64,000 nt of DNA from JBDWFY01 sp964291365. GTDB taxonomy: Bacteria; Pseudomonadota; Alphaproteobacteria; Rhizobiales; Stappiaceae. Positions within the stretch are counted from its first letter, which is position 1. Every line of letters begins with the position of its first letter. The stretch lies in assembly GCA_964291365.2 (NCBI GenBank), contig OZ219989.1:3968001-4032000 (forward strand), read 5' to 3'. A program made the translations under genes and the position numbers. Shown here in pieces: positions 10,033-19,393 of this stretch. The notes under the pieces are model-generated. The model saw only the letters and a list, made by a program, of their open reading frames with translations. It was not told the DNA's origin and searched no databases.

Positions 10033-10509
10033 TATCCAATCCTGTGATATTCATACAATTTTAGGTGAATTCAAATGTAGCAAACCGCGTTTGACAAGTA
10101 ACGCATAATAAGGTTCATGTAAAATAGATTGAATAGATATTTACTTGATTACATTGTTAAAAAATTGCTGAAATATTAACACATGGGTATAGAAATTTAA
10201 ACAACTTAGAGTAAAACAGCAGGCTCTTCTTTGAACTGTACTTCCACAATAATTTTTTACTTAGTTTCTAGAATTTCTGGTTTATAGAAATTAATTTTGA
10301 TTGGTATAGCTGAAAATAGCACCCTTCATAGCGAAAAATGCATCAAAATCTTACAAATAAACATCTAGTACTAACTAAGAAAATAATTGTGATTTTTACT
10401 TCCTAATTTAGTATAGAGAATTAATTCTGTATTAGTTTGTTGCAAGTAACAAGATTATTTTATAGTCACCAACTTCAACTAGTTGTTCAAAAATTAAGAA
10501 TTTCAATTC
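10033..10509. other. Divergent AT-rich intergenic region between the helicase fusion and betC
   Basis: This 477-base stretch separates divergently transcribed genes and must hold promoters for both. I see no convincing promoter pair, RNA gene or open reading frame. A 10-bp perfect palindrome, CAACTAGTTG, lies at 10476-10485, about 25 bases before betC. It could be an operator, but one site of this length may be chance in AT-rich DNA. Confidence 0.5.
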
Positions 10510-12039
10510 ATGAGTAAAAAACCTAACATCGTGGTTATTATGGCGGATCAATTAGCTCCACATTTTTGTGGTGCGTATGGACATTCTGTTGCCAAAACAC
10601 CTCATATTGATGCGTTAGCGAATCGAGGTATGAGATTTGATTCTGCATATACTAATTCTCCACTATGTGCACCGGCTCGTTTTGCTTTTATGTCAGGTCA
10701 ATTGATCAGTCGAATCGCCGCGTATGACAACGCTTCTGAATTTCCTGCTAAAATTCCTACATTTGCCCATTATCTAAAAATGCTTGGTTATCGAACTTGT
10801 CTAAGTGGGAAAATGCACTTTATCGGTCCCGACCAAAAGCACGGATTTGAAGAACGACTTACAACCGATGTTTACCCCGTGGATTTTGCATGGACTCCTG
10901 ATTGGGAATTACCCGATGAGCGCATTGATAAATGGTACCACAATATGCAGACTGTGAAAGAAAGTGGTGTCGCTACGGCTACATTTCAAATTGACTATGA
11001 TGATGAAACTGGATTTGCTGCAAATCGATGGTTGATTGATGTAGCGCGAAGCAGAACTGCAGGTGCCGAATCACCATTTGCACTGGTGGCATCATTTATT
11101 CACCCCCATGATCCCTATGTTGCTAGGCCTGAATGGTGGAATCTATATTCTGATGCGGAGATAGATTTACCCAAATATGTACCACCATTGGAAGAACAAG
11201 ACCCCTTTTCTCGTCGAGTTATGGATGGTATTGAAGCAAGTTTAATTTCATTGACCGAGGAAGAAATAATACGAGCTAGACGGGCATATTTAGCTAATGT
11301 GAGTTATTTTGACAGCAAAGTTGGTGAAATTGTAAATACACTCGATGAAATCAACGAATTAAACAATACCATTGTGATCATTACAGCAGATCATGGTGAC
11401 ATGCTTGGGGAACGGGGTTTATGGTATAAAATGAACTTTTTTGAACATTCAGCAAGAGTGCCTTTAATCTTTGCCGGTCCTGGAATCAAACAAGGTGTGA
11501 CAGCGAATGCATGCTCTCTAATTGATCTCTTACCTACATTCATTGAAATTGGTGGAGGTGATGAATCTATGCTAGGTGAACCAATTGATGGTCGAAGTTT
11601 ATTACCGCTAGCCCAAGGTAAAAATGATCCAGTTGATGAAGCAATTGGTGAATATTGTGCTGAAATGACTCCCTATCCAGTATTTATGATCCGTCGTAAG
11701 CAATATAAATATATTCACTGTGATCCAGATCCACCGCAATTATACGATGTCGTTGCTGATCCATTGGAGAAAGTTAATTTGGCAACAGATCCTAAACATC
11801 AAACAACTAAAGATGCGTTTGCATCTGAAGTTCAAAGCCGATGGAATAGTGAAAAACTGAGGGCCGATGTTATCAAAACTCAAAAATCTCGTCGAGTTTT
11901 ACACGCGGCTATGGTATCCGGACCCATTGAATCATGGGACTACAATCCACCTTCAGATGCAAGTCAACAATATGTAAGAAATCACATGGATTGGACTGTA
12001 GCGGCAAAAACGTATCGGGTTCCACCAATTTCAGACTAA
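10510..12039 (+). CDS. betC: Choline-sulfatase
   Basis: This 509-residue sulfatase hydrolyses choline-O-sulfate to choline and sulfate, a route to glycine betaine or to carbon and sulfur. It begins with the metal-binding NIVVIMADQ strand. It carries the sulfatase signature C53-A-P-A-R57, whose cysteine is normally converted to formylglycine. Also present are SGKMHFIGPDQ-HGFEERLTTD, HPHDPYVARPEWW and ADHGDMLGERGLWYKMNFFE, and these long stretches closely match remembered rhizobial BetC. The C-terminal Q-x-Y-V-R-N-H-M segment typical of BetC is also present. No betA, betB or betI is nearby. The 102-base gap to the next gene allows co-transcription. Confidence 0.93.
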   Translation: MSKKPNIVVIMADQLAPHFCGAYGHSVAKTPHIDALANRGMRFDSAYTNSPLCAPARFAFMSGQLISRIAAYDNASEFPAKIPTFAHYLKMLGYRTCLSGKMHFIGPDQKHGFEERLTTDVYPVDFAWTPDWELPDERIDKWYHNMQTVKESGVATATFQIDYDDETGFAANRWLIDVARSRTAGAESPFALVASFIHPHDPYVARPEWWNLYSDAEIDLPKYVPPLEEQDPFSRRVMDGIEASLISLTEEEIIRARRAYLANVSYFDSKVGEIVNTLDEINELNNTIVIITADHGDMLGERGLWYKMNFFEHSARVPLIFAGPGIKQGVTANACSLIDLLPTFIEIGGGDESMLGEPIDGRSLLPLAQGKNDPVDEAIGEYCAEMTPYPVFMIRRKQYKYIHCDPDPPQLYDVVADPLEKVNLATDPKHQTTKDAFASEVQSRWNSEKLRADVIKTQKSRRVLHAAMVSGPIESWDYNPPSDASQQYVRNHMDWTVAAKTYRVPPISD

Positions 12040-12141
12040 GAGATTGCTGTGTTTTGGTCAGCCAAATATTTTTTTCAAAAATTCCGCAGAATAAATTAAA
12101 TTTATCTTTGTTTAATTCCAAAAGATTCTTGGGAGTTATTA

Positions 12142-13023
12142 ATGGAAATTACATGCGTTGCCAATACCCATAGCAAGATTGGTGAAGGGGCATATTGGGA
12201 TGATCGAGCACAACGGCTTTGGTGGGTAGATATTCCTGCTGGACTTATTCATTGCTACAATCCCGACAATAATGAAAATTCAACTGTTGAATTTGGTGAA
12301 CCCGTTGGTTGTCTTGCAGTCAGAGAGCAAGGTGGATTGGTACTTGCCACTAAATCGGGATTTTGGTTTTTCGACCCTGATAGCGGCAAACGAACAGCAA
12401 TCGCTGATCCAGAAGCGAATATAAAATTGAATCGCTTCAATGATGGTACTATTGATCAACAGGGAAGATTTTGGGCAGGTACAATGAGAGATGGAGGAGA
12501 ACCAGGACCTTACGGAAGTTTCTACCGACTTGATCCTGATTTATCAGTAACTACCTGGAAAAATGGATATTTTACTACAAATGGATTGGCATTTTCACCC
12601 GATGGGACAAAAATGTATTTTTCAGACACCAATCGTTCAGTTCAAACAATTTGGATAAGTGATTATGATTGTGATACTGGCACTCCAGGGGAACCTCGTG
12701 TCTTTTTTGATTCAAACCAAGTAAAAGGTCGACCAGATGGAGGAACGATTGATGCTGATGGCAACTATTGGTATGCTGGAATCGATGGCTGGCACTTATA
12801 TCAAATTTCACCTTCTAGTGAGTTGGTAAAGACCATTGAATTACCAATGGAACGACCAAGTAAACCTATGTTTGGTGGCCCAAATTTGGATATAATGTTT
12901 ATTACTTCATTAGGAATCGGACTTTCACCATCACATGACACAGAACAACCCGAAGCTGGAGGGCTATTTGCTATTCACGGCTTGGGTATACAAGGACTAC
13001 CACAACCACGTTTTGCAGGTTAA
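12142..13023 (+). CDS. SMP-30/gluconolactonase/LRE family lactonase
   Basis: This 293-residue six-bladed beta-propeller belongs to the senescence marker protein-30/regucalcin family, which opens sugar lactones using a divalent metal. The family metal ligands are recognisable in context: Glu in K-I-G-E-G-A-Y-W, Asn in T-N-G-L-A-F-S-P-D-G and Asp in P-D-G-G-T-I-D-A-D-G. The F-N-D-G-T-I-D-Q-Q-G-R-F-W-A-G-T-M segment is also present. GGGAG lies seven bases before the ATG. The following gene is uronate dehydrogenase, whose product is an aldarolactone. The natural inference is that this enzyme hydrolyses galactaro- or glucaro-lactone, although the exact substrate cannot be assigned. Confidence 0.9.
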   Translation: MEITCVANTHSKIGEGAYWDDRAQRLWWVDIPAGLIHCYNPDNNENSTVEFGEPVGCLAVREQGGLVLATKSGFWFFDPDSGKRTAIADPEANIKLNRFNDGTIDQQGRFWAGTMRDGGEPGPYGSFYRLDPDLSVTTWKNGYFTTNGLAFSPDGTKMYFSDTNRSVQTIWISDYDCDTGTPGEPRVFFDSNQVKGRPDGGTIDADGNYWYAGIDGWHLYQISPSSELVKTIELPMERPSKPMFGGPNLDIMFITSLGIGLSPSHDTEQPEAGGLFAIHGLGIQGLPQPRFAG

Positions 13024-13109
13024 CTAAACTTTGTGGTCAAATATTGACAGAATCTCTCTAAACCACCTTGCAATACCGCTACATTCTATAAAAGCTAGAG
13101 AAGTTTGCT

Positions 13110-13913
13110 ATGAAAAAGCTGAAACGATTACTTATTACTGGTGCCGCCGGAAATTTAGGTGTCGAATGCCGACAACGGCTTAAATACTTAGCGGAAATTA
13201 TCAGAGTTTCCGATAAAGTTGACATAGGACCTGCAGATCAAGATGAAGAAGTTATCATTTGCGATCTCAATGATAGCCAAGCTGTAATTGACCTAGTAAA
13301 AGACTGCGATGGGATCTTACATTTTGGTGGAAAATCCATTGAAGGAACATGGAATGTAATCCGGGATTCAAACATCAATGGTATGGTGCATCTATATGAA
13401 GCTGCCCGTAAAAATGGAAAACCCAGAATTATATTTGCTAGCTCCAATCATGCAATCGGTTGCTATCCCCAAACTGAATTACTCGATTCAACTGTAACAA
13501 CCCGTCCAGATAGTTTATATGGCGTGTCTAAAGTATTTGGTGAAGCCTTAGCTAGTATGTACCACGATAAATTTGGCATTGAGACGGCTAGTATTCGTAT
13601 TGGTTCCTGCTTTAAAGAACCAATGAATCATAGAATGCTTTCAACTTGGTTAAGTCACGAAGACTTCGTACAATTAATTGATTGCATTTTTACGATACCA
13701 ATCCTCGGTTGCCCAATAATTTATGGTGCATCTGATAATGTCGCAACTTGGTGGGACAATCGAAATGTTTCATATCTTGGTTGGAAACCAAATGACAATT
13801 CCGAAAAATTTCGAGCAATGTTAGATGAAAAATTTGGTAAACCAAGCCAAGATGATGCGAACTCAATTTATCAAGGTGGAAGATTTGTAACTGATGGAAT
13901 ACACGAAGAATAA
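13110..13913 (+). CDS. udh: Uronate dehydrogenase (NAD-dependent)
   Basis: This 267-residue short-chain/epimerase-type enzyme has a Rossmann GAAGNLG at residues 11-17 and a Y-G-V-S-K catalytic pair near 137-141. Long matches to remembered Agrobacterium Udh include KPRIIFASSNHAIGCYPQTE and RIGSCFKEP-NHRMLSTWLSHEDFV. Udh oxidises galacturonate or glucuronate to the aldarolactone, the first step of the oxidative uronate pathway. It sits 86 bases after the SMP-30 lactonase that would take the next step. Later enzymes (dehydratase, KDG-type aldolase) are not in the window. An NAD-dependent epimerase of other specificity is the alternative, but the match is extensive. Confidence 0.88.
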   Translation: MKKLKRLLITGAAGNLGVECRQRLKYLAEIIRVSDKVDIGPADQDEEVIICDLNDSQAVIDLVKDCDGILHFGGKSIEGTWNVIRDSNINGMVHLYEAARKNGKPRIIFASSNHAIGCYPQTELLDSTVTTRPDSLYGVSKVFGEALASMYHDKFGIETASIRIGSCFKEPMNHRMLSTWLSHEDFVQLIDCIFTIPILGCPIIYGASDNVATWWDNRNVSYLGWKPNDNSEKFRAMLDEKFGKPSQDDANSIYQGGRFVTDGIHEE

Positions 13914-14073
13914 TCTAATACTTGATTTTATTAAATTAGATTTTTGACTTATACTGCATTAGTTCCAAACTTTTTGAAGGATTGTTTTGAATTAACTTAA
14001 TACCGCTGATAAATGTAATTCTCCAAATATATTAATCTCAAATTTAGCCTAACTTTGTAGGTTTTACTAACCC

Positions 14074-16254
14074 ATGAAAAATGCAAATCCAGAGAAGACT
14101 GAAAATGAAGTTTTAAGCGGACTCATTGAACGTGTAACCTTTCACAATGAAGATAATGGATTTTGTGTCGTAAAAATAAAGGCACGTGGTCATCGCGATT
14201 TAGTGCCAATTGTTGGTCATTCACCAACTATTTCCGCCGGTGAATGGGTCAACGCAACCGGTATTTGGGAAAACAAAGCGAAATTTGGTTTGCAGTTTAA
14301 AGCGAATTATTTACAGGTAACTTCACCTAATACCATTGAAGGTATTGAAAAGTATCTTGGTTCTGGTTTGATTTTTGGAATAGGTCCGGTATATGCAAGT
14401 CGACTTGTCAAAGTGTTTGGAGAAGATGTATTTGACATCATTGAAGAAAACCCAGAAAAACTACTAGAAGTAGAAGGAATCGGGGAAAAACGGGCAAAGA
14501 AGATAACTACAGGATGGTCAGATCAAAAAATAATCCGACAAGTTATGATATTTCTCCACCAGCATGGTGTAAGTACCGCTAGAGCAGTCCGAATATATAA
14601 GACATATGGTGCCAAAGCAATTGAGGTAATGAACAAAAATCCTTACCAATTAGCAACTGATATCAGAGGAATTGGCTTCAAAACTGCAGATACAATAGCT
14701 CAAAAACTTGGTATTGAGAAAACTGCAATGACTCGGGTTTGTGCAGGAATCTCATACGCCTTAATGGAGACAACAAATAACGGCCATTGTTGCTATCCGC
14801 GCGACGACCTTGCAAATCTTGCAGAAGAGCTCTTAGAAGTTCCTTTAGAAAATATCAATCAAGCCATTGATCTTGAATTGGCTGACGGTTCAATCGTTTC
14901 TGAATTGGTTCAGGATAAGGAATGTTTATTTTTGAAAACAATTTTCAATGCGGAACGTGGAATTGCTGAACAACTTAAGCGGATAGTAAAAGGTAAACTA
15001 CCATGGCCGGTAATAGATATCGATAAAGCTATACCTTGGGTAGAAAAAGAAACTGGGTTGCAGCTTGCTAAAAGTCAATCTAACGCTATACGATTAGTAC
15101 TTAATTCAAAAGTAGGAATAATAACTGGAGGACCAGGTGTAGGAAAAACAACCATCGTAAATTCAATTATAAAAATCTTAAGAATAAAGAAACTTAAAAT
15201 TTTGCAATGTGCTCCAACTGGCCGTGCTGCAAAAAGAATGACCGAAACAACTGGACTTGAAGCCAAAACTATTCATCGTTTGCTAGAGTTTAGTCCTATT
15301 GAATACGAGTTCAAACGCAATGAAGAAAATCCGCTTAAATGCGATTTAATCGTTATTGATGAAAGTTCAATGGTCGATGTATATATCATGAATTCCTTGC
15401 TGAAAGCGGTTCCAAGTGATGCGGCAATATTAATAATAGGAGATATAGATCAATTACCCAGTGTTGGTCCAGGTCAAGTCTTAACAGATTTAATCAACTC
15501 AAAATTAATCCCAGTTGTTCGGTTAACTGAGGTATTTCGACAGGCAGCAACTAGTAAAATAATAACAAATGCTCATTTGATAAATGAAGGACGGACACCA
15601 AATTTGGAAGCAGATAAAAATGTTTCAGATTTTTACTTTATTAAGGCGGAAAGTCCCGAAGAAGCAGTTGAACTTATCGTTGAACTTGCTAAAAAACGCA
15701 TACCAAGAAGATTTTCATTTGATCCAATCAAAGACATCCAAGTCCTTTGTCCGATGAATCGTGGGGGGATAGGTGCTCAGTCACTAAATGTTCGATTACA
15801 AGAAGAACTTAATCCTGAAACAGAGAACAAAGTTGAAAAATATGGCTGGAAGTTTGCTGTTAAAGATAAAGTAATGCAAACCAGCAATGATTATGACAAA
15901 GACATTTTCAATGGTGATATTGGAGTGATAGAAAAAGTCAACCAAATTGATGGAGAAATATCAATAAATTTTGATGGTAGATCTGTTGTATTTCCATTTG
16001 GTGAATTGGATACTATCGTTCCTGCATATGCAACTACAATCCACAAAAGTCAGGGTTCTGAATATCCAGCAGTCATCATCCCAATAATGACTCAACACTT
16101 CATAATGTTACAACGAAATCTAATCTATACCGGAGTAACGCGTGGAAAGAAGTTAGTGGTTTTGGTCGGTCAGGAAAAAGCAGTTTATATTGCGGTGAAA
16201 AAAGCTTCTGACTTAGTGAGAATAACCAATTTAAAACACCGATTAATCAATTAA
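14074..16254 (+). CDS. recD2: RecD2-type ATP-dependent DNA helicase
   Basis: This 726-residue 5'-3' SF1B helicase has the length and layout of RecD2, the form that works without RecBC. An N-terminal OB-like domain (residues 10-85) is followed by helix-hairpin-helix repeats (YLGSGLIFGIGP, LLEVEGIGEKRAKKI, ATDIRGIGFKTAD). The motor carries GGPGVGKTT near 351-359, DESSMVD near 429, GDIDQLPSVGPGQVL, TIHKSQGSEYPAV and YTGVTRGKK. It stands as a single gene 160 bases after udh and converges on the 16359 gene. Its role in replication-fork or mismatch-linked repair is taken from family knowledge. Confidence 0.95.
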   Translation: MKNANPEKTENEVLSGLIERVTFHNEDNGFCVVKIKARGHRDLVPIVGHSPTISAGEWVNATGIWENKAKFGLQFKANYLQVTSPNTIEGIEKYLGSGLIFGIGPVYASRLVKVFGEDVFDIIEENPEKLLEVEGIGEKRAKKITTGWSDQKIIRQVMIFLHQHGVSTARAVRIYKTYGAKAIEVMNKNPYQLATDIRGIGFKTADTIAQKLGIEKTAMTRVCAGISYALMETTNNGHCCYPRDDLANLAEELLEVPLENINQAIDLELADGSIVSELVQDKECLFLKTIFNAERGIAEQLKRIVKGKLPWPVIDIDKAIPWVEKETGLQLAKSQSNAIRLVLNSKVGIITGGPGVGKTTIVNSIIKILRIKKLKILQCAPTGRAAKRMTETTGLEAKTIHRLLEFSPIEYEFKRNEENPLKCDLIVIDESSMVDVYIMNSLLKAVPSDAAILIIGDIDQLPSVGPGQVLTDLINSKLIPVVRLTEVFRQAATSKIITNAHLINEGRTPNLEADKNVSDFYFIKAESPEEAVELIVELAKKRIPRRFSFDPIKDIQVLCPMNRGGIGAQSLNVRLQEELNPETENKVEKYGWKFAVKDKVMQTSNDYDKDIFNGDIGVIEKVNQIDGEISINFDGRSVVFPFGELDTIVPAYATTIHKSQGSEYPAVIIPIMTQHFIMLQRNLIYTGVTRGKKLVVLVGQEKAVYIAVKKASDLVRITNLKHRLIN

Positions 16255-16358
16255 ATTAGATAAAACTGAATTTTCATTGAATTGCAAAAGTGGAATAGTC
16301 AAGCAAAGAGATATGGAAAAATTGCGGAAATCATGTTCACAAGAATTTCCACTCAAGT

Positions 16359-17546
16359 TTATTTGACGATTGGTTCCATTGGTGCTTCAGTTAGCAGCTC
16401 CGGTCCATTTGGTCCTAACAAAACTGTGTTTGAAACAAAGAATTCACCCGCGCCAGTATTAGTAAACCAAGACATGGCGTGAAATGTCATCCCCTCTTCA
16501 ATTTCGATTTCACTATCAAATTTGAGACCATCAACATAATTCCCACCGGTCCATGTTGGTGGAAATCCAATGCCAACAAAATACCCACAATGTTGTCGTC
16601 GATAATTGGGCATTCCAGCATCATTAACTACTTCTTGCCAACCGTCATAAACATCTCTTGCCCGTACACCTGTCTTTAATGAATCCAAAATTGCTTGAAA
16701 CGCACGTACACAAATTTCAGCCATCTTTGCATCTTCATCTTTTATTGAACCAACATGTACAAATCTTCCCATTGGTGCGTTGTATCGTCCTACACACCCT
16801 GCAATTTCTAGCATTACGTGATCACCATTTTTATGAATTCCATTGCCCCAAGTCGTATGTTCTTCGGCGACTCTCGCGTGTGGCCTAATAAATGGACCAA
16901 ATCCAGGAGGGGCACTCCCCGCTCGGGTCATCGCGGCAAGACATTCCGCCGCCGCTTCTAATTCACTCGCACCGTCATGAATCGCAGCAATCGCAGCATT
17001 TGTACCAGCAGTTGAAGTTTTTCCAGCAGCACGAATAAGCTCTTGTTCTTCTAGTGATTTCACCCGTCTCAATTTGTCTGATAAGCCGGTTATGTCCTCA
17101 AATTCTGCAAATTCAAGTGCATCAGTTAGCAATTTTCCTGCTCGATACGAAAACCCGCTTGAATGCTCCTCAATACCAACACGTAACTTACGTTTAGATA
17201 CAGAGTCGCTAAGAGAATAGTTAGTCTTACCATAATTTACATTGAGAAATTCAATCAGTTTGTCAATAGCAGATTCGCTATCTGTATGTCCCTCAAATCT
17301 AGCATTGCGAACTTGATTTCCAATTACTACGCGCTCCATCGCGCGAGTTACTAATGTGATTTCACCTTCAACAGGTACCACCAAATGAGTTGGTGCAAAA
17401 TATCCCCAATGATCAAGTCCAGTCTGGTAAAACACGCTGTCTGGAGTTGAGAATATCCCAATATCAATTCCACGAGAGTTTAGCTCTTTACGAGTATTAC
17501 TGACGTGTCGTTCAAGCTCAGAATCTGTATACGGGTTTTGGAACAT
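16359..17546 (-). CDS. M24 pita-bread hydrolase lacking metal ligands (ectoine hydrolase / creatinase-like)
   Basis: This 395-residue protein has the two-domain creatinase/aminopeptidase-P fold. The segments FEDITGLSDKLRRVKSLEE, the LEIAGCVGRYNAP strand (near 247), RRQHCGYFVGIGFPPTW (near 314-331) and EEGMTFHAMSWF read like ectoine hydrolase DoeA and relatives. In metal aminopeptidases the corresponding positions hold Asp, Asp and Glu ligands. Here the first is Glu in L-E-I-A-G, the second is lost around N-A-P-M, and E-P is replaced by A-M. The protein therefore probably hydrolyses a small amidine or amide without a metal, as creatinase and DoeA do. Substrate candidates are ectoine or a related compatible solute. 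No ectoine-utilisation neighbours are present. Confidence 0.8.
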   Translation of the reverse strand: MFQNPYTDSELERHVSNTRKELNSRGIDIGIFSTPDSVFYQTGLDHWGYFAPTHLVVPVEGEITLVTRAMERVVIGNQVRNARFEGHTDSESAIDKLIEFLNVNYGKTNYSLSDSVSKRKLRVGIEEHSSGFSYRAGKLLTDALEFAEFEDITGLSDKLRRVKSLEEQELIRAAGKTSTAGTNAAIAAIHDGASELEAAAECLAAMTRAGSAPPGFGPFIRPHARVAEEHTTWGNGIHKNGDHVMLEIAGCVGRYNAPMGRFVHVGSIKDEDAKMAEICVRAFQAILDSLKTGVRARDVYDGWQEVVNDAGMPNYRRQHCGYFVGIGFPPTWTGGNYVDGLKFDSEIEIEEGMTFHAMSWFTNTGAGEFFVSNTVLLGPNGPELLTEAPMEPIVK

Positions 17547-17736
17547 TTTTACATACTTCTTTTTGCAGATTTTATTTCACCAAGTAATTCAAGCTTGGCG
17601 TAAACTTTAGTTCCTTAATATCACCACATTGATTAGTCATTCAAGGTAATTCCCAATAAAATTAGTTTTCCTTAAATCCAGAATAGGTACTTCACTCATT
17701 GAAGTCAAATTGACAAATTGAATCCTATTTTGCTGT

Positions 17737-18075
17737 CTAACCAAATTGTTGAGCCACTGTAAATGTCTGATCAACTAAAGAAGTTTTCTTTTCACGCTTT
17801 TTCTCCTTTCCAGCAGATTGGTTAAATAAACGATATTTTTTTTCTATACGCATTAATACATGTGCAGGTATATCCAATTCCTTTTCAAATTTCTTTGCTA
17901 ACTCCATTGTCAGTGGTTTTTTATCAATTACTGTTTCTTTTACTGCTTCAACTGAACTGTTACAAATATCAGCAAATTTCTCATAGGAATACCCATAGTA
18001 TTCCATATGTTCTTTTATGTATCTACCCGGTGCTACACCGAAGTTAAACTTATTTGGTGATTTTAATTCAGTCAT
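17737..18075 (-). CDS. higA: HigA-type antitoxin, unit 1 (distal to rRNA)
   Basis: This 112-residue XRE-like helix-turn-helix antitoxin has the HigA signature A-P-G-R-Y-I-K-E-H followed by Y-E-K-F-A-D-I-C-N-S-S-V-E-A-V-K-E, the DNA-binding helices. P-L-T-M-E-L-A-K-K-F-E-K-E-L-D-I-P is the dimer part. It would neutralise the toxin encoded 39 bases upstream and repress the module. The charged tail ends in a conserved TFTVAQQFG shared with the other two copies, longer than in the simplest HigA proteins. AAGGA before the ATG supports the start. A weak ACTTCA/TGAAGT hairpin lies just downstream at 17689-17705. Confidence 0.85.
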   Translation of the reverse strand: MTELKSPNKFNFGVAPGRYIKEHMEYYGYSYEKFADICNSSVEAVKETVIDKKPLTMELAKKFEKELDIPAHVLMRIEKKYRLFNQSAGKEKKREKKTSLVDQTFTVAQQFG

Positions 18076-18114
18076 AGTACTTTCCTTTTCTTGTATGAGG
18101 TCTGTGATCCAACC

Positions 18115-18447
18115 TCAGTGATAATAATATATTCCTATTATACGTATTTTGGTTACATTATCAACATCCACTGAATTATCAGGGAGTCTTGGAATAGGGT
18201 CGTGATTTATTTCAAAAACTATCCTTAACCCTCTCCTTACATCTATAGCATATTTACTTTTTTGGTCCCCTTTCAACAAGTGGAGTCTTGTTGGCGGTTT
18301 ATCAGAAATTTGCCCTAAGTTATCAACTCCATCTAATAGCTCTAGCCGATTTTCTATAATTTCAGCTGCTTGATTGAAGCGTTTTTTCAATTTTCTTGGG
18401 TCATTGATGATTTTCTCCAGTTTTCTATCTTTATATGTGATTTCCAT
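18115..18447 (-). CDS. higB: HigB/RelE-family toxin, unit 1
   Basis: This 110-residue protein has the RelE/HigB (plasmid-maintenance killer) pattern: an N-terminal YKDRKLEKIINDP strand-helix, a helical stretch with RLELLDG, PPTRLHLLKGD, YAIDVRRGLRIVFE and a final strand. HigB toxins are ribosome-dependent mRNA endonucleases. The toxin gene precedes the antitoxin, the hallmark order of higBA. AAGGA lies before the ATG. It belongs to the third tandem unit counted from the rRNA operon and is about 74% identical by hand count to the unit 2 toxin. Whether it is still toxic cannot be judged, but no residue is obviously broken. Confidence 0.85.
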   Translation of the reverse strand: MEITYKDRKLEKIINDPRKLKKRFNQAAEIIENRLELLDGVDNLGQISDKPPTRLHLLKGDQKSKYAIDVRRGLRIVFEINHDPIPRLPDNSVDVDNVTKIRIIGIYYYH

Positions 18448-18479
18448 CTGATGCTTCCTTGCTCATTTTGTGTATTCAT

Positions 18480-18503
18480 TGGCATATTCAACCGTCAATG
18501 CTG
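18480..18503. promoter_or_regulatory. Degenerate palindrome upstream of unit 1 higB (putative HigA operator)
   Basis: At the position of the perfect palindromes of the other two units, this copy reads TGGCATA on one arm and AATGCTG on the other, around the same 10-base centre. The imperfect arm suggests weaker binding. HigA antitoxins commonly bind palindromes upstream of their operon; the assignment here is inference from position and repetition. Confidence 0.45.
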
Positions 18504-18651
18504 TTTTCATCAGATTCACGAACGGAAGCTGGTTGAACAAGAACCATCAGGCTGGGTTATGTTGGGTCAATTTCTGTGCGGTCCTCCTGGAAGATTTTGA
18601 ATATGGTGTGTTTCGTGTTCTGGAACTCCAAATTGAATCCAATTTTGCTAA

Positions 18652-18993
18652 CTATCCGAATTGTTGAACTACTGTAAAGGGTTGCTTCACTACAGAAGTG
18701 GCATTCTTTTCTCGCTTCTCTGCTCTCTCGGTCGATTGATTAAAGATCCGATACTTTTCTTCTATACGCATCAGAAGATCTGCGGGAATATCCAGTTCTC
18801 TTTCAAACTTTTTAGCTAATCTCATTGTCAATGGTGCCTTATCATTGACTATCTCCTTTACGGATTCAACTGAACAATTGCAAATATCAGCAAACTGTTG
18901 ATACGAATACCCGTAATATTCCACATGTTCCTTAACATACTCACCTGGTGCAATAGCAAATTTAAATTGATATGATTCTTTTGATTTTGCCAT
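18652..18993 (-). CDS. higA: HigA-type antitoxin, unit 2
   Basis: This 113-residue antitoxin is paralogous to the copies on either side. It has A-P-G-E-Y-V-K-E-H, the helix-turn-helix Y-Q-Q-F-A-D-I-C-N-C-S-V-E-S-V-K-E, and the same PFTVVQQFG tail. The ATG at 18993 is preferred to one at 19005 because GGAGAG lies just upstream of it. The gap to its toxin stop is 38 bases, nearly the same as in the other units. After its TAG stop comes the leader of unit 1 without an obvious terminator. Confidence 0.85.
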   Translation of the reverse strand: MAKSKESYQFKFAIAPGEYVKEHVEYYGYSYQQFADICNCSVESVKEIVNDKAPLTMRLAKKFERELDIPADLLMRIEEKYRIFNQSTERAEKREKNATSVVKQPFTVVQQFG

Positions 18994-19031
18994 GGTTCTC
19001 TCCATATTTAATAGAGGTCAAATACCAAACC

Positions 19032-19364
19032 TCAGTGATAATCTAGTATCCCAATGATACATATTTCTGTGACCTTATCAAGATCTACTGAATTGTCTGT
19101 ACATCTCGGAATTGGGTTATGATTGATTGCAAAGACAATTCGCAATTCTCTGTTTACATCTACTGCATAACATCCTTTATAGTCACCCTTTAGCAAATGA
19201 AGTCTAGTTGGTGGCTTTTCAGAAACCTGTCCTAGATTATTTGCTCCTTCAAGAATCTCTATTCTTTTCTCAATATTCTCTGCCGCTTCATTAAAGCGTC
19301 TTCGCAGCTTCCTTGGGTCATTGATGATTTTCTCTAGTTTTCTGTCCTTGAATGTGATTTCCAT
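19032..19364 (-). CDS. higB: HigB/RelE-family toxin, unit 2
   Basis: This 110-residue toxin keeps the same landmarks as its paralogues: EITFKDRKLEKIINDPRKL at the start, then PPTRLHLLKGD and YAVDVNRELRIVF. It differs mainly in surface positions and the last strand. Toxin-first order and the 38-base gap to the antitoxin are conserved. The AAGGAAACATCAG ribosome-site context before the ATG is nearly identical in all three units. The enzymatic role is taken from the HigB family. Confidence 0.85.
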   Translation of the reverse strand: MEITFKDRKLEKIINDPRKLRRRFNEAAENIEKRIEILEGANNLGQVSEKPPTRLHLLKGDYKGCYAVDVNRELRIVFAINHNPIPRCTDNSVDLDKVTEICIIGILDYH

Positions 19365-19393
19365 CTGATGTTTCCTTGTTCATATCGTGTGTT

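Noticed and set aside
10085..10125. TTGACA-containing stretch as a promoter for betC
   Set aside because: No -10 hexamer at 16-18 bases, and it is almost 400 bases from the start codon.
17689..17705. ACTTCA-N5-TGAAGT hairpin after the last antitoxin as a terminator
   Set aside because: Six-base stem without a T-tract on the transcribed strand; too weak to call.
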